Assembly (NCBI GenBank): GCA_014529385.2
Contig: CM043942.1
Span: 2,520,501-2,584,500, forward strand
DNA: 64,000 nt
Direction: 5' to 3'
DNA from: Adiantum capillus-veneris
Lineage: Eukaryota > Streptophyta > Polypodiopsida > Polypodiales > Pteridaceae
In this document: one piece after another, positions 45,005 to 58,071 of the stretch
Position numbering within the stretch: position 1 is the stretch's first letter
Layout: the number at the start of each line of letters is the position of its first letter
The notes under the pieces: model-generated
Seen by the model: the letters and a program-made list of their open reading frames with translations, nothing else
The model's database searches: none
What the model was told of the DNA's origin: nothing
Position numbers and translations under genes: made by a program

Positions 45005-45180
45005 AATAAGTCCGGGGTCGGGACGCAAAGATTCTTTCACAAAAAAATCTTGTCGGCTTTGTCAATAAGTCCGGGGTTGGGACACAAAGATTCTTTCACA
45101 AAAAATCTTGTCTACTCTGTGAATAAGTCCGGGGTCAGGTCACGAAGATTCTTTCACAAAAAATCTTGTTTGCTCTGCCA
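45005..45180. repeat. Three tandem 59-bp repeats
   Basis: Units start AATAAGTCCGGGGT at 45005, 45064 and 45122. Each contains AAGATTCTTTCACAAAAAA and TCTTGT. They lie about 70 bp from a primer-binding-site complement, so they are probably in the leader of a minus-strand LTR element. Confidence 0.88.
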
Positions 45181-45245
45181 TATTCTCCTCGAGAACCTTG
45201 TGTGCTGCAAAAGGGATTGGATCGTCCGTAGAAAAAGAATCTTTC

Positions 45246-45323
45246 TAAGCTCTGATACCACTATACAGGCTTTGACCCTCCAAGCGAGAAATCAACAGCA
45301 ACACACGAACAAAAACTTCTAAG

Positions 45324-45358
<35 letters not shown>

Positions 45359-45850
45359 TAGAGAGAGAGAGAGAGAGAGGGTTGACACGGCACGCCGGAG
45401 TTCTGCACCTAGAAGCACCGGCCTCAAAGACTAGCGCCCCTTTCGGTATTTCTTTATTATTGATCACGACAAGGTACAACTCCCGAGGGTCCTCTGCTCT
45501 CAAACTCTGCGTCCAGATGCTACTCCCAAAAGCAGCCCGCATAATTTGCAGAAATCCGTACAGCCTGCCACGTGGCACCAATAGTGCAAAATGCGGAAAA
45601 TCCGTATAGCCTCTGCCACGTGAGCATCCATACGATCTGCCACATCAGCATGTCAGCCCATTTTACGAAAATCTCTTTCAGCGTTCAAGCTTGTCTTTTA
45701 GGGTTTCACGCCCCACGGCCAGTGTTTCATAAGTTCTTCAAGTTAGTCGGTTCAATTTCTCTCGTCCACTCGGCTATTTCTCTTCCAGTTGGTCATGCCA
45801 CGTCATCACTTTGTGACATGCTTCCCCTTCCTTCTGTTATCGTTGTTTAA
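45246..45850 (-). repeat. LTR fragment with primer binding site, minus strand
   Basis: The plus strand reads AAGCTCTGATACCAC at 45247-45262, the complement of a Met-tRNA-type primer binding site, so an LTR ends here in minus sense. The adjoining sequence has an AT/GA microsatellite (45329-45379), the conserved GCGCCCCTTTCGGTATTTC block (45435-45460) and a region matching 48452-48580 in inverted orientation. The upstream LTR edge is unclear. Confidence 0.6.
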
Positions 45851-46300
45851 GGAAGTAAAAACAAGCTTGAACTGTAGCCACTTCGTTGATGCTTCCCTCC
45901 GTAGAAGTAGGGTAGACCACCAGGTTTGTGCATTCCCTTTGAGGTAAGATTCCGCCCTCCGCACCTTGGAATACTCTAAGTAGCGTCCTCCGGAGTAGGC
46001 TATGTCAAATTGTTGCTTAAAAGCGAGGGCCTTGTGGATATCCTTAAAGCTGGAAAATGTATTGAACTTTATTACCTGCCCACCTGTCACAAGGACGGGC
46101 ACCACGTGCCAACAAAAAAGAACAGACTGAAAAACTTTAAGCACTTCAAATAACAACTGAATTAAAAGAGATAGACGACACACGAGACGGGGAGTGACAG
46201 AGTTCCACCCCAAGAGAGCAATGGCCCCAAACCTTGGCGCCCCTTTCGGTATTTCTTTATATTGCTTGAACAAAGTGCAACACCGGTACTCCATCCTCTA
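45850..46300 (-). pseudogene. Gypsy gag remnant followed by LTR piece
   Basis: Minus-strand residues FNTFSSFKDIHKALAFKQQF, IAYSGGRYLEYSKVRRAESYL and NAQTWWSTLLLRREA align with the capsid part of element A (FTTFTGFDDRKKAL, KAATFLTGNAGQWWTTLL). Upstream in minus sense (46200-46260) the conserved block GGCGCCCCTTTCGGTATTTC appears again, so an LTR piece abuts a gag piece with the leader missing. Confidence 0.75.
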
Positions 46301-46708
46301 CACCTCTACACGAAAGCATGCCAGAGATTGAGCCCTTGGCTCATATTTAAAGGCCCTTGGCCTATGAAAAGCAGTTGCATAAAAAGCTTCAAACTCAAAA
46401 GTATCTGGTCTCAAAAACACGTGCTAAAAGCTGTCCAACGTAAATCATACAAATCCATACAACATGTCATGTCATCATAAATTTCGCAAGAGTGTGTGTG
46501 TGTGTGTGTGGTCCTGCATTACTTTAATGCCTTTAGGTCCCCTGGGTCCCATCGAACGAGGTCCCATAAGTTGGTGGGAACTCTTCTTTAAAAATAGGCC
46601 ACTCGGCAAGACTTTGCAAGTTGGTAAAACTTCTTCTGCTGCTTCTTCTAGGGTTTAGGCTCCTTAGCCGCACGTTGGTTCCGTTCTTCAGTGGCTTGAC
46701 ACCTCATT

Positions 46709-47669
46709 TGTCACGTGCACATATAACCCTATGTGCATGTGGACAAGCTACTTCAGGTCTAGGGTTCAAGTCAGCTTAGGAAGTGTTTTGGCACCTTTGT
46801 GAGCCTGTGCGCAGGCCGTGCATGTCCAAGCACTTAGAGTAGTTGCATATCCTCTGGTTGCACATTCAATACCCATCATGAGCATTTTACAGTGCACAAA
46901 ACCCATTTTCCCTATTTATCCATTTTTCATTTATTATTTAATAAGTGACTTTTGTTGAAAAACTGGATAGGGCAAATTTGTTAAGTATCTATAAAAGAAA
47001 ACTAGCGCTAGCACTTTCTGGCAGAAGAGGCTGCAGAAGTTCCCATGAATTGCAGTGCACCTTGTCAGCAACACCGGCAAGAGGCCTAGCGTTTTCCAGC
47101 CAACATGAACTGTCAGCGTTTTTGAGATCTTCCTCCCCTAGCGTTTTCAGCAGCAGATACAGCATAGCGTTATTCATCCACAGCAAATTCCATCTGGCGG
47201 TTTTCAGTTGCAGACCTAGCCTAGCGTTTTGCAGTTTCCGGTGTCAGATCAGCCCTAGTACATCAACGTTTTCAGTTTTCAGCCTTTAGACACAGCAGAT
47301 CCAGCCCCTAGCCTCTCAGACCTCACCTACCCGCAGCAGATCCTCGTCGTACCGTCAGATCAACTAGCGTTTCCAGATTCAGCCCGCTGTCGTAGATTTC
47401 AGCATCTGCGTTTTCAGCGCATCATCGCCATTGCCGTCCTCGCCGACAGTGTCAGTACTCAGCAAAAAAGTCAGCATTTGCAGATTTCAGCCCTAGCATT
47501 TTCAAATTTCAGCTTGTCCTCGTCGTAGTCATCATTTTCGTCGACATCGTCGGCAAGTCCATTGCAACTAGACCATTGTACCAGATTTCTGCAATCAATA
47601 GCATAGACCTCTCTCGCCATAGAGAGGGGGGCCCTTGGAGGAGGGTTTGACAACAGCCTAGTGTCGTAT

Positions 47670-47747
<78 letters not shown>

Positions 47748-47912
47748 CTCAGCACCTTCATTCACAATGTCATTCACTTTGTTTGTGATCATTGCACTCT
47801 CTCACTAAAGGAACGGAAGGCTCTCCCTTCCGTAAGTAAAAGGAACCCTTGAGCATAGTTCGGAGCACTCATCTTGAGCAAAGTTCAACATTCACTTCCG
47901 CTGCACCTTACA
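46709..47912 (+). mobile_element. Solo LTR of the B/C family
   Basis: 1204 bp from TGTCACGTGCACAT to GCTGCACCTTACA, plus-strand orientation, collinear with the element C LTR (52206-53364). It is flanked by TCATT at 46704-46708 and TCATT at 47913-47917, a perfect 5-bp target duplication. A CT microsatellite (47673-47744) lies inside. Many GCGTTTTCAG motifs occur in 47080-47430. No primer binding site follows, so the internal region has been lost by LTR-LTR recombination. Confidence 0.92.
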
Positions 47913-48194
47913 TCATTAGTTTGTGACATCCATTCCAAATCGGAGCTCTTGATATCCTGGGTCGTTGGTTTCCCAGAGAAATCTCATCCAATAAGGAATA
48001 TTCAAAGGTTGACACATCACAATGCAACAGAAATGCTCACATATGCATGTTAAAAGACATGGAAAGATAAAGCCGTCGATGAACACTCCCCCCGCAAATA
48101 ACTATCTAGGTCCGGGCCATGAGTTGTTCAATGACTCCCTCATCACTCTTCCCGCATAACCTAAAAAGGTCAGGGCCGGAGATATAGAGGTCTT

Positions 48195-48415
48195 TTACAA
48201 CCAAACGCACCCCAGACCGCAGTCTGCGTTGTTTGGAGTTTCAAGCATACAACCAAACGCTCCCTAGACATCCCGTCTGCGTCGTTCGGAGGTTTTACAA
48301 CATACAACGGAACGCTCCCCAAACATCCAGTTTGCGTCGTTTCGTGGTTTTCAAGCATACAACAAAACACTCCCCAGACATCATGTCTGTGTTGTTTGGA
48401 GGTTCAGACAATACC
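48195..48415. repeat. Four tandem repeats of about 56 bp with inner dyad
   Basis: Units share ACAACCAAACGCTCCCCAGA, CATCCCGTCTGCGTCGTTTG and GAGGTTTTCAAGCAT with variations. CAGAC and GTCTG form a short dyad in each unit. They lie just upstream of the LTR segment at 48416. Confidence 0.85.
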
Positions 48416-48577
48416 CAAACAGCATTTCTCACTACTCCACTCGGGAGTAAATCACGCAGAGTCTGAGAGCAGAGGTCCCTTGGGAGTTGTACTTTGCAAT
48501 GATTAATGAAAAATAAATACCGAAAGGGGCACCAGACTATGGGGCCAATACCTCTTGGCACAGAACTCCGTCGAGCC

Positions 48578-48578
<1 letters not shown>
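48416..48578 (+). repeat. LTR segment before a CT tract
   Basis: It holds GAGAGCAGAGGTCCCTTGGGAG, the conserved block AATAAATACCGAAAGGGGC (48513-48530) and GCACAGAACTCCGTCGAGCC. It matches the reverse complement of 45395-45510. The CT tract 48579-48636 follows, as a CT/AT tract does in the inverted relative. Confidence 0.75.
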
Positions 48579-48639
<61 letters not shown>

Positions 48640-48654
48640 CACACACACACATAG

Positions 48655-48883
48655 GCAAGTGCCGCCCGAGAATTGTCTTCTCACTTTCAAGGACAAAGAG
48701 GATAAGATGCAATTGCTACGGCAATCTCGACTCCTCAAAGGGACAAAGATTTGGATCAATGAGGAGCTGACGACAAATCAACTGAAGCTAAAAAAGAGTG
48801 AGTTCAAGAAGATACATGAAGCCCACAAGCAGGGTAAATGGGCAATATATCGAGGAGGTAAAGCCATCGTCCAAGAGTTCTGA
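48655..48883 (+). pseudogene. Short ORF1-like fragment between CT tracts
   Basis: A plus-strand frame ends at a TGA at 48881 and reads LLKGTKIWINEELTTNQLKL, KKIHEAHKQGKWAIYRGGK and IVQEF. The KGTKIxINEELT...K..GKWAxxRxGK pattern resembles the C-terminal part of an RNA-binding ORF1-type protein of some non-LTR elements. I cannot name the family with certainty. The frame enters from the CT tract, so the true start is lost. Confidence 0.4.
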
Positions 48884-49081
48884 GCCCCTAAAAAGGCTCT
48901 ACCCAACCCTCCTTAGGTCTTGTTTCCTTTTTTTCTTCTTCCTTCTTCCTTTTCTTTTTACCCTAACGATTGGATCCTCAATCCTTAACTGATATGTGTC
49001 TGATGGCTTCACTTAGAAGCAACGAGCTGATGAAATGTTTTTGGGATGGTCTCATGGGTCATATTTGACCTCCGTGGATGA

Positions 49082-49085
<4 letters not shown>

Positions 49086-49130
<45 letters not shown>
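49086..49130. repeat. CT microsatellite, second of four
   Basis: About 22 CT repeats directly abutting the 3' end of LINE copy 1 (the minus-strand tail would be GA). Confidence 0.95.
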
Positions 49131-51099
<1,969 letters not shown>

Positions 51100-51100
<1 letters not shown>

Positions 51101-51560
51101 CCGGTTACAGGCTGTAGGAGACCTGGTGCCTTATGCCTGTCAAACTTGCATACTAAAAAATTGTGAACAAACTCGTCCACATCGTTTTTGAGCCTCGGCG
51201 AATAGAAATAACGCTCCACACATTTCAAGGTGGTATCTATGCCGTGGTGAACCGAAAAAGGCGGACAATGGCACTCTATCATAACCTTTTCCCTCAATAG
51301 CTATGTAACACACAACATCATCTTCCGCATCAGATAACCTTCCCGTATGGAATAGCCTGCAACTGTCTCCCCACTTTGTATCCGGTTAAAGATGTCTACA
51401 AAATCAGGATCGATGGCGTACTAATCTACCATATTCTCGAAGCTTCTATGATGAATTGTTGAAATAGCCAAAACTAATGCCTTGCGAGATAACACGTTTG
51501 CCACTAAATTCTTTTGTCCCTGAACATGGACAATTTGGAAATGAGGGACTCTGAGAAGAG
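51100..51560 (-). pseudogene. Gypsy RNase H end and integrase zinc finger
   Basis: Minus-strand stretch: FQIVHVQGQ, then SIREGYLMRKMMLCVT, MREKVMIECHCPPFSVHHGI, CVERYFYSPRLKNDVDEF and KFDRHKAPGLLQP. These are collinear with element A (HVEGKKNVVADALSRK ... HVPPYAGHRG ... KFDRQKAPGLLQP). It is cut at about 51100 before the integrase core, and stops break the frame. Confidence 0.8.
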
Positions 51561-51569
51561 GTGTGGTCA

Positions 51570-52195
51570 AACCAAGTTGTCTGCACCGTAATCATCCTGT
51601 AGAATAAGGAAGCCAGACTGAGCAGTCTACGCTGTGAAGAACCTCTAACCAAACCAGTATGTATGCGTCGTCTTGCCTATATCTCCTGCCTCCAATCCTC
51701 CAGTGCCAACCAAAACAAAATCCGCGCCAACAACACCACCAAACTCCAACTCAGTGTGGCTCTCAATGTGAATGAGCTGGGAGCGGCCTACTGCCTAGGT
51801 CGGGGGATAAGTCTGTTGTCCGGTTACCGAGGGTGAGTGTAAGCAACTCTGAAGGTAGCAATCCAAATGATCAGGAGTGTAGAAGAGCAACTGCACTATC
51901 ATCCAAGCCAAGCTCCAGGTGACTCCGGAATCCGGATGTAGTCGCGGGATGCCTGATCCTCCGCAGCTCGTGGGTAAACTCTCCAAGAGAGTCTAAAGAA
52001 CTGAAGTCCCACTCTAGTCTGTAGATCCAAGCAATGAACCTATCCAAGAAGAGATCTGAGATCCTCTCCCTAAGTCCATGTAGATGCTCCTGCGTAAGCA
52101 AGTTATCTGATGTGTCGAGGTCAAGCGGTAAGTGTCTGTCTGTCCACCCAAGATGATGGTGTCTTCTCTAGGAATGTCGGAATCCCATATGCCAT
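51570..52195 (-). pseudogene. LINE ORF1 fragment
   Basis: The minus strand contains RLEWDFSSLDSLGEFTHEL and SHLELGLDDSAVALL (52101-51871), similar in pattern to RRWDFFAHDFTRFLG in the LINE at 28670-29005. The rest is frameshifted. It directly abuts the LTR of element C. Confidence 0.45.
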
Positions 52196-52205
52196 GAGCA
52201 TGGCC

Positions 52206-53364
52206 TCTCACGTGACACATCCAACCCTATGTGTCCGTGGACAAGCTACACCATAACAGGGTTTCCGTCAGTCCAGTCAGTCTAGATTAGAAGTGATCTG
52301 GCACTTTTTGTGAGTCTATTCGTAGACCGTGCATGCCTAGTCACTAAGTATGGATGCATATCCTCTGGTTGCACACAGCATGATCATAAGCATTCCCATC
52401 AGAATCCATTAGAATCAGTTAGGGAATTTTTCCAGTGCATTTAGCCTATTTTACCTATTTTTGACATTTTTCACTTATTAATTTAAGTGACTTTCCAACA
52501 AAAGTAGGTAGGGCATTTTGGGTAAGAAAATACATAAGCAAACCAAGGTTAGCCCTAAACAGCAGATGAGCAAGGAGAACAGCAGGCCATTGGCAACAGG
52601 TTCCCCCCTCTCTCAGCAGACTCTCCAAGATCCCTTGGCGTTTCCATCACCCATTGCCTTGGCGTTCTCCACTCCTCAACCCTAGCGTTTTGCATCATTG
52701 CTAGCCTCTCTTTGGCCTTGGCATTTTTAGCAGATACCGCACATCCTTTTCCCTTGCATCTAGCGTTTCCACCATCGCCAGCAGGCTGCCAATTCAACGT
52801 TTCAGCAGCAGATAAGCCTGCGTTTTTAGCGCTGAATCGCAGCAGGACAGCAGCGTTTTCAGCCCTAAAACACAGCAGCATCTCAGCATTTTTTTCATCA
52901 AGCAAATTAGCGTTTTTCAACAGCACCAAAACAGCCCCGAAAATCAGCACTTCACTCGCAGCAGATTTCAGCATTAAGCGTTTTTTGGACAACAATTAGA
53001 ACCATTCTATTTCAGTCCTATTGTCGTCATCGCCATCCCGGTTGTCGTCGTCGACATAGCCTAGACCTGCATCGGTTTTATGCATCATCATTGTACCCGT
53101 TTGTGCAATCAATCGTAGACCACTCTCGCCAACGAGTGGGGCCTTCGGAGGAGGGTTTTACGTCTCTGGTGTCGTATCTCTCCTCTCTCTATCTCTCAGT
53201 CTCATACACTTGCACGCACAGTGTCCACTCACTTTATTCGTGATCATAGCACTCTCCATTAAGAACGGAAGGCTCTCCCTTCCATAAGAACTAAAAGGAA
53301 CCTTGAGCAAAATATGGATCACTCATCTTGAGAAAGTACAACATTCATTCTGCTGCACCTTACA
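52206..53364 (+). repeat. 5' LTR of element C
   Basis: 1159 bp, beginning TCTCACGTGACAC (relatives start TGTCACGTG) and ending CTGCACCTTACA. It aligns with element B LTRs in reverse orientation. The section 52620-52990 has many TAGCGTTTTCAGCAGCAGAT variants. Confidence 0.9.
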
Positions 53365-53382
53365 TTGGTATCAGAGCTTTGG
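53365..53382 (+). promoter_or_regulatory. Primer binding site of element C
   Basis: TTGGTATCAGAGCTTTGG, the initiator Met-tRNA type, immediately after the LTR. Confidence 0.92.
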
Positions 53383-53774
53383 CAGTGTTCTGTATCACTC
53401 AAGGAAAGAACCACAAGAATCATAAGATTTTATTTGCTTGTTGCGGTCGCACGAACCCAAGTTCGCTTGGGCGTGTCGATTCCTAATCGTGTTTTTTGAA
53501 GAGTGACAGGGATCCCAAGAAAGAAGGGCTTGTCCAGCCTCCCCTTGTGTCTCTTTTCACTCATTGAGAGCGGACCGTGCACTTAGCGGCCGGCCAATCG
53601 ACGTGAGGTGGGAAACGCAAGGCCGCCAAGGGGTGCGTCCGCACAAAGGAGTAGAACTCGGGTGAAGAGAAGATCCTTCTCAAACACGGTTTGCAAGCAA
53701 AAGAAACCTCACGAACCTCAAGACCCTCAAGAACCCAAGTTCCTCGTGAACTTCAGAACCAAAGATCATAGTGC

Positions 53775-55166
53775 ATGGTCATCACCCGAAGCGGAATGGA
53801 TACTTCGCATACAGGTGATGAGCATGAGAGAGGGGACGAAGAGTTCTCCCCACCAAGAGATTTTTCCGACCCTCCCCCTTCGCCATCTACGCCACGAGTT
53901 GTGCCGACTTGTATGGAGGCGATGGTCAAGTCGATGTTGGACATGATGACACAACAACAAGAAACGAATCGCGTTGTGTTGGCACAACTAGCAAGCAAAG
54001 CATAACAACAGGAAGCTAAGGATAGCGAGCACGACGAAAGAAACGAAAGAATTTCCGCAAAACAAGAAGCAAATCGCATGAACATGATGGCCAAACAAGA
54101 AGAGACTCGCATTGCTTTGGAACACGAACGCGACGAACGAAAAGAAAGAAAAGAACAAAGAAAGGAGGAAGCGGCAGCACAAAGCGCAGCCGTGGAGGCC
54201 GAGCGTGAAGCTCAAAAGGTGGCCTTGGCGACCGAGCGTGAAGGTCAAAGAGTCGCCTTGGAGATCGAGCGGGAGGCTCAAAGAGAATTACGCACTCAAG
54301 AGTTGATTCGACAAGTACTTGCCTCGAAATCCGAACCAGCCAAAGATCGTGGGAGTTCCTCAAGTGGCGCAAGCCACAATGCGGATTCCAACAACCCAGT
54401 CACAGAGAAGTTGACTTTCAGTAAGTATGATGGTAAGATGGATGCTACGGTTATTCATTCTTGGTTGCATCAATTTAATGCTTATTTTGCGACAACTAAG
54501 AAGACATGAAATAGCAAAGTTTTGACGGCAGCTATATACCTTGTCGGTGATGCAATCAATTGGTACCACGCATGGCAAGAGGCACAGCTAGCCGCGCAGC
54601 TAGAGGAAGCCAACGAACTCACGCCCCTGTCCTTCAGTTGGGCTGATTTCCAAGACAAGCTCAAGGCGCGGTTTATGCCACCTAAGTGTCTCGCACGATT
54701 GAAGGACGATTGGCGCGCTCTCAAGCAAAATGGTATGCCGGTTATGTCTTTCTCTAATCCTGTTTTGCAACTCGGCACTCAATTATGCAAATCGGATTCG
54801 GAGCGCAAGGAGGCATTTTTTTACGGATTGGACGAGTATATCAAGTATGATGTCAAGGTACTTGATCCAATCGATCTCAACAAGGCGGTGGCGATTGCTC
54901 TCGCACATGAGATGAAGCACAACAAGGGAAAGCCTAAGGAAAACAAGACTTCTCAAGGAACCCCGCAGAATTCTCAGAACACGCAGAATGGTAAGAACGG
55001 TAAGAATGGTAAGAATGGTAATTCTTCTAGCCCTTCTTCCTCTAATTCCTCGGAAAAGAACTCTAACAATGAATCTAAGGGTAAAGCTAAAGCACCTGCA
55101 AAACCTAAGCTAACCCCAGATGAAAAAGCTGCACAAGGAATTGTAGGAGGATACATCACGGCTTAA
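53775..55166 (+). pseudogene. gag of element C
   Basis: It opens MVITRSGMDTSHTGDE, shared with the gag N-terminus of element B. A single frame covers the whole gag with stops at 54003 (TAA), 54507 (TGA) and 55164 (TAA). The order is: acidic/Pro N-terminus; long coiled-coil with repeated EREAQ(R/K)VAL units (54100-54300); capsid part LTFSKYDGKMDATVIHSWLHQF, WYHAWQEAQLAAQLEEANEL and FQDKLKARFMPPKCL; YGLDEYIKYDVKVLDP; and a Lys/Asn/Gly-rich linker with GKNGKN repeats. Gag assembles the particle. Decay is mild, limited to point stops. Confidence 0.88.
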
Positions 55167-55889
55167 GAACAAGTGATTTATACTAAAGAAGGTAGATGTT
55201 TTCAATGTCACGTCAAGGGTCACATTAAGAAGGCCTGTCCTAAGACAGTCCCACCTAAAGAACAAAAGGCACCCACAGCAACCACAAGCACTATCACACA
55301 TCAACCTGCATCTTCTCACGACTCTGACACACACATTGATGAGTCCCTCATGAAGTGTTATGGTCATGTAAAGGGTCAGCGTTTTATCATATTGTTTGAT
55401 CTAGGCAGTATGCATGATGTGATTAGTCCCCCTCTTGTTGAGAGAGCCCGCCTAGAGGTTAGTCGGAAACCTCCTCTCGAGGTTTCTGGCTTCGCTCTTG
55501 GTATGGACTCTCTCATCACGAAGGAGTGCCTTGATGTGATGTTTACCGTTCAACAAGCTTCCTTCAGTAGGAAATTTCTTGTGTCTCCTCTCTCAGGATG
55601 TGATATGATTTTGGGCATAAGATGGTTTCGTGAACTCAACCCTCTCATTGATTGGGAGGCTAACACTCTCACTTTACATGCCAAAACTGATTCCCCCCTC
55701 ATCATTCGTGCTGAGGAGGGCTTGCATTCTTTGCCCATCATCTCTCATGTGCACGTAAAGCGTGAATTACGACGAGGAGCACAAGCCGCATTCATCTATG
55801 CTGCTCCAGTTTCCCAGAGCATTCAGGCTCCAGCTAAGTATTCAGAGTTGTTTACGAAGTTTAAACATCTCTTTTTGCAGGATGATTAG
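55167..55889 (+). pseudogene. Zinc knuckle and protease of element C
   Basis: It is in frame with gag after the TAA at 55164. The CCHC knuckle is CFQCHVKGHIKKAC (about 55197-55240). The protease has IILFDLGSMHDVISPPL (DLGS where DSGA/DSGS is typical; Asp kept) and GCDMILGIRWFRELNP (55600-55640). It ends at a TAG (55887) just before the RT linker. Confidence 0.88.
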
Positions 55890-56446
55890 ATGCATATCCG
55901 TCTCCCACCCGAGCGGCCGGAGGACCATCGCATCGAGCTTATGGAGGGGGCACAACCTGTCCGTAAGGCTCCCTATCGATTGAACAAGACACGGGAAGAA
56001 GAGTTTGGAGCAACAACTCACGGAGTTGGTGGCTAGAGGATTCATACGCCCTAGTGTAAGTCCTTTTGCTGCCCCTATTTTTTGTTCGCAAGAAGGATGC
56101 TCGTTTGTGTGTTGATTACAGGGCATTAAACAAGATGATCGTCAAGAACAAGTTTCCGATGCCTCGCATTGAGTATATCCTCGATAAGCTCAATGGGGCA
56201 AAGGTTTTTAGCAAGGTCGATCTCAAAAGTGGATACCATCAAGTACGGATATTCAAAGGCGACATTTTCAAGACCGCTTTTCGCACCGAGCGAGGGCAAT
56301 GGGAGTATATTGTTATGCCTTTTGGATTGACAGGTGCCGTGGGTAAATTCAATCGTCTCATGGTAGGTCGTTTCGGCGATATGGTCGATGTATGTGTGTT
56401 CATCTTTTTAGATGATATTCTCATTTTTTCTGCATCGTGGGAATAA
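55890..56446 (+). pseudogene. Reverse transcriptase of element C
   Basis: The linker reads PPERPEDHRIEL ... VRKAPYRL. After a frameshift near 56000-56070 the RT frame gives CVDYRALNKMIVKNKFPMPRI, FSKVDLKSGYHQVR, YIVMPFGLTGAVGKFNRLM and VFIFLDDILIFS (FLDD box). The usual NAPATF is TGAVGKF, and a stop (TAA) follows ASWE at 56444. Confidence 0.88.
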
Positions 56447-56449
56447 AAA

Positions 56450-57481
56450 GAAAGAGATGTCGAAAGGGTACTAACTCGTTTGGATGAGTGTCAGTTGTAC
56501 ATTGCAGCTAAGAAGTCTGAATTTTTTCTTACTGAAGTCACTTATCTGAGTTATATCATTTTTGCAGAAGGCGTCAAGCTAGATCCCGCAAAGGTGGAAC
56601 AGGTTCGTAATTGGGATTTGCCCAAAACTGCATATGATGTGCATTCTTTTCTTTGTTTATGTCAAGCATATAGTTCACACATAGAGAATTTTGCACGCAT
56701 TGCTATACCTATGACTGATGTTTTGAAAGGGGTCAAGACTCGCCGTCAGCGCATAGACTTGCCCGAGGCAGCCATTGAGGCTTTCACAGCTCCCAAGGTT
56801 GCGGTGACAGAAGCACCGTGTCTTATCCTTGCCTCTTGGGATGATCCCTTTGAGGTATGGACGGATGCGAGCAATGTCGCCATAGGCGTTGTGCTTCAGC
56901 AGCATGGTCGTTTTGTAGCTTTCCTTAGCCGGAAGCTCAATAGTGCCGAAAAGAATTATTCAGATTATGATAAAGAACTTTTGTCTGTCATTCACTCTCT
57001 TAAGCATTGGAAGCATTTTCTTTATGGTAGAGAGTTTACAGTGCGCAAAGATCATCAAGCCCTCAAGTGGCTCCAGTCTATGCCTAGTGCACATTGGAGT
57101 GATCGCCAAGCACGGTGGTCACAATTTTTTGAGCAATTTGGAGGTTTCATTGAGTATGTGTCTGGAAAAGCTAACCCTGTTGCAAATGCGTTGAGTCGCA
57201 AAGGACAAATTTTGGCTCTTGAGCCAAGAACCACATTTTCTATTCAGGGTGAGTCTTTTAACAACATGAAGAATCAGTATGCGGATTCCGAGTTTGGTAA
57301 GCATTGGTTGCAGGCTCTCGCTTCCCAAGGGCCAAGCAACTATCTCATTCGTAATGGATTGTTGTTTTTTCGTCAACGTTTATGTGTGTTGCCCTCTCTC
57401 AAGCCAACCATATTGCATGATGCACATGATTCTCTCACGGGTGGGCACAAGGGAATGAACACCACATTGAGAAAAAATTGA
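56450..57481 (+). pseudogene. RT thumb, RNase H and integrase start of element C
   Basis: The frame is open from about 56447 to 57481: AAKKSEFFLTEVTYL, GVKLDPAKVEQVRNWDLPK, FARIAIPMTDVLKG, FEVWTDASNVAIGVVLQQHG (RNase H), YSDYDKELLSVIHSLKHW, YVSGKANPVANALSRKG, LIRNGLLFFRQRLCVLP, then the start of the H2C2 finger (LHDAHDSLTGGHKG). A TGA at 57479 follows. Canonical FLGL is FLCLCQAY, and LGHII is LSYII, signs of mutation. Confidence 0.88.
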
Positions 57482-57770
57482 AAAATTCTTTTATTGGCCT
57501 AAAATGCGAAAAGATGTGTTTCGTTATGTCACACAATGCACTACATGTCAAAAAGTAAAAGCTCCTCGGGGTAAGCAGCAAGGCCTCTTGCTTCCGTTGC
57601 CTATTCCCGATGAACCTTTTCAAGATATTTCCATGGATTTTGTGACTAATCTACCACCAAGTTTGCATTCAAGAAACACTCAATGTTTAACAATTGTTGA
57701 TCGTTTCAGCAAATTTTGTGTGTTGATTCCTTGTAAAGCCACAGTTACTCCACAAGATGTAGCACGGTTG
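57482..57770 (+). pseudogene. Integrase of element C, cut by copia insertion
   Basis: KFFYWPKMRKDVFRYVTQCTTCQKVK continues the zinc finger in pieces (around 57480-57560), then DISMDFVTNLPPSLHSRN (first D), LTIVDRFSKFCVLIPCK and TPQDVARL. At 57771 it is cut by TGTTGGAATC of the copia LTR. The second D and the E are not found on the other side of the copia element. Confidence 0.85.
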
Positions 57771-57996
57771 TGTTGGAATCAGGGTTGTAGAGAAACGCAC
57801 ACAGCTTGGAGAAGACGAAGGAAGCTCAAGGCACACAATAGAGAGTGTATTACTTAGTGTGCAATGGAAAGATAGATAGCCCTAGAGTGATGGGCGTATA
57901 TACAATGCACGAGGAAAAAACCTCCTAAAGAGGGAAAAAATGCCCCGGCGGTCCTAATGTGTTCACACACATCACTACCACATGTATATGGTAACA
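57771..57996 (-). repeat. 3' LTR of a Ty1/copia element
   Basis: 226 bp, TGTTGGAATC...GGTAACA, followed by AATCTCCCCT (the complement of a polypurine tract). The partner LTR is not present at the other end. Confidence 0.82.
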
Positions 57997-58071
57997 AATC
58001 TCCCCTGGAGTGATGCGGTGAACGAGGGCTGGCACATGAGTAAAGGGAAGTGCCATGCCCTGAGGACATGA

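Noticed and set aside
45005-45180. CRISPR-like array (59-bp repeats) here or at 48195-48415
   Set aside because: The whole unit repeats without unique spacers, in a plant-type nuclear context. These are ordinary tandem repeats.
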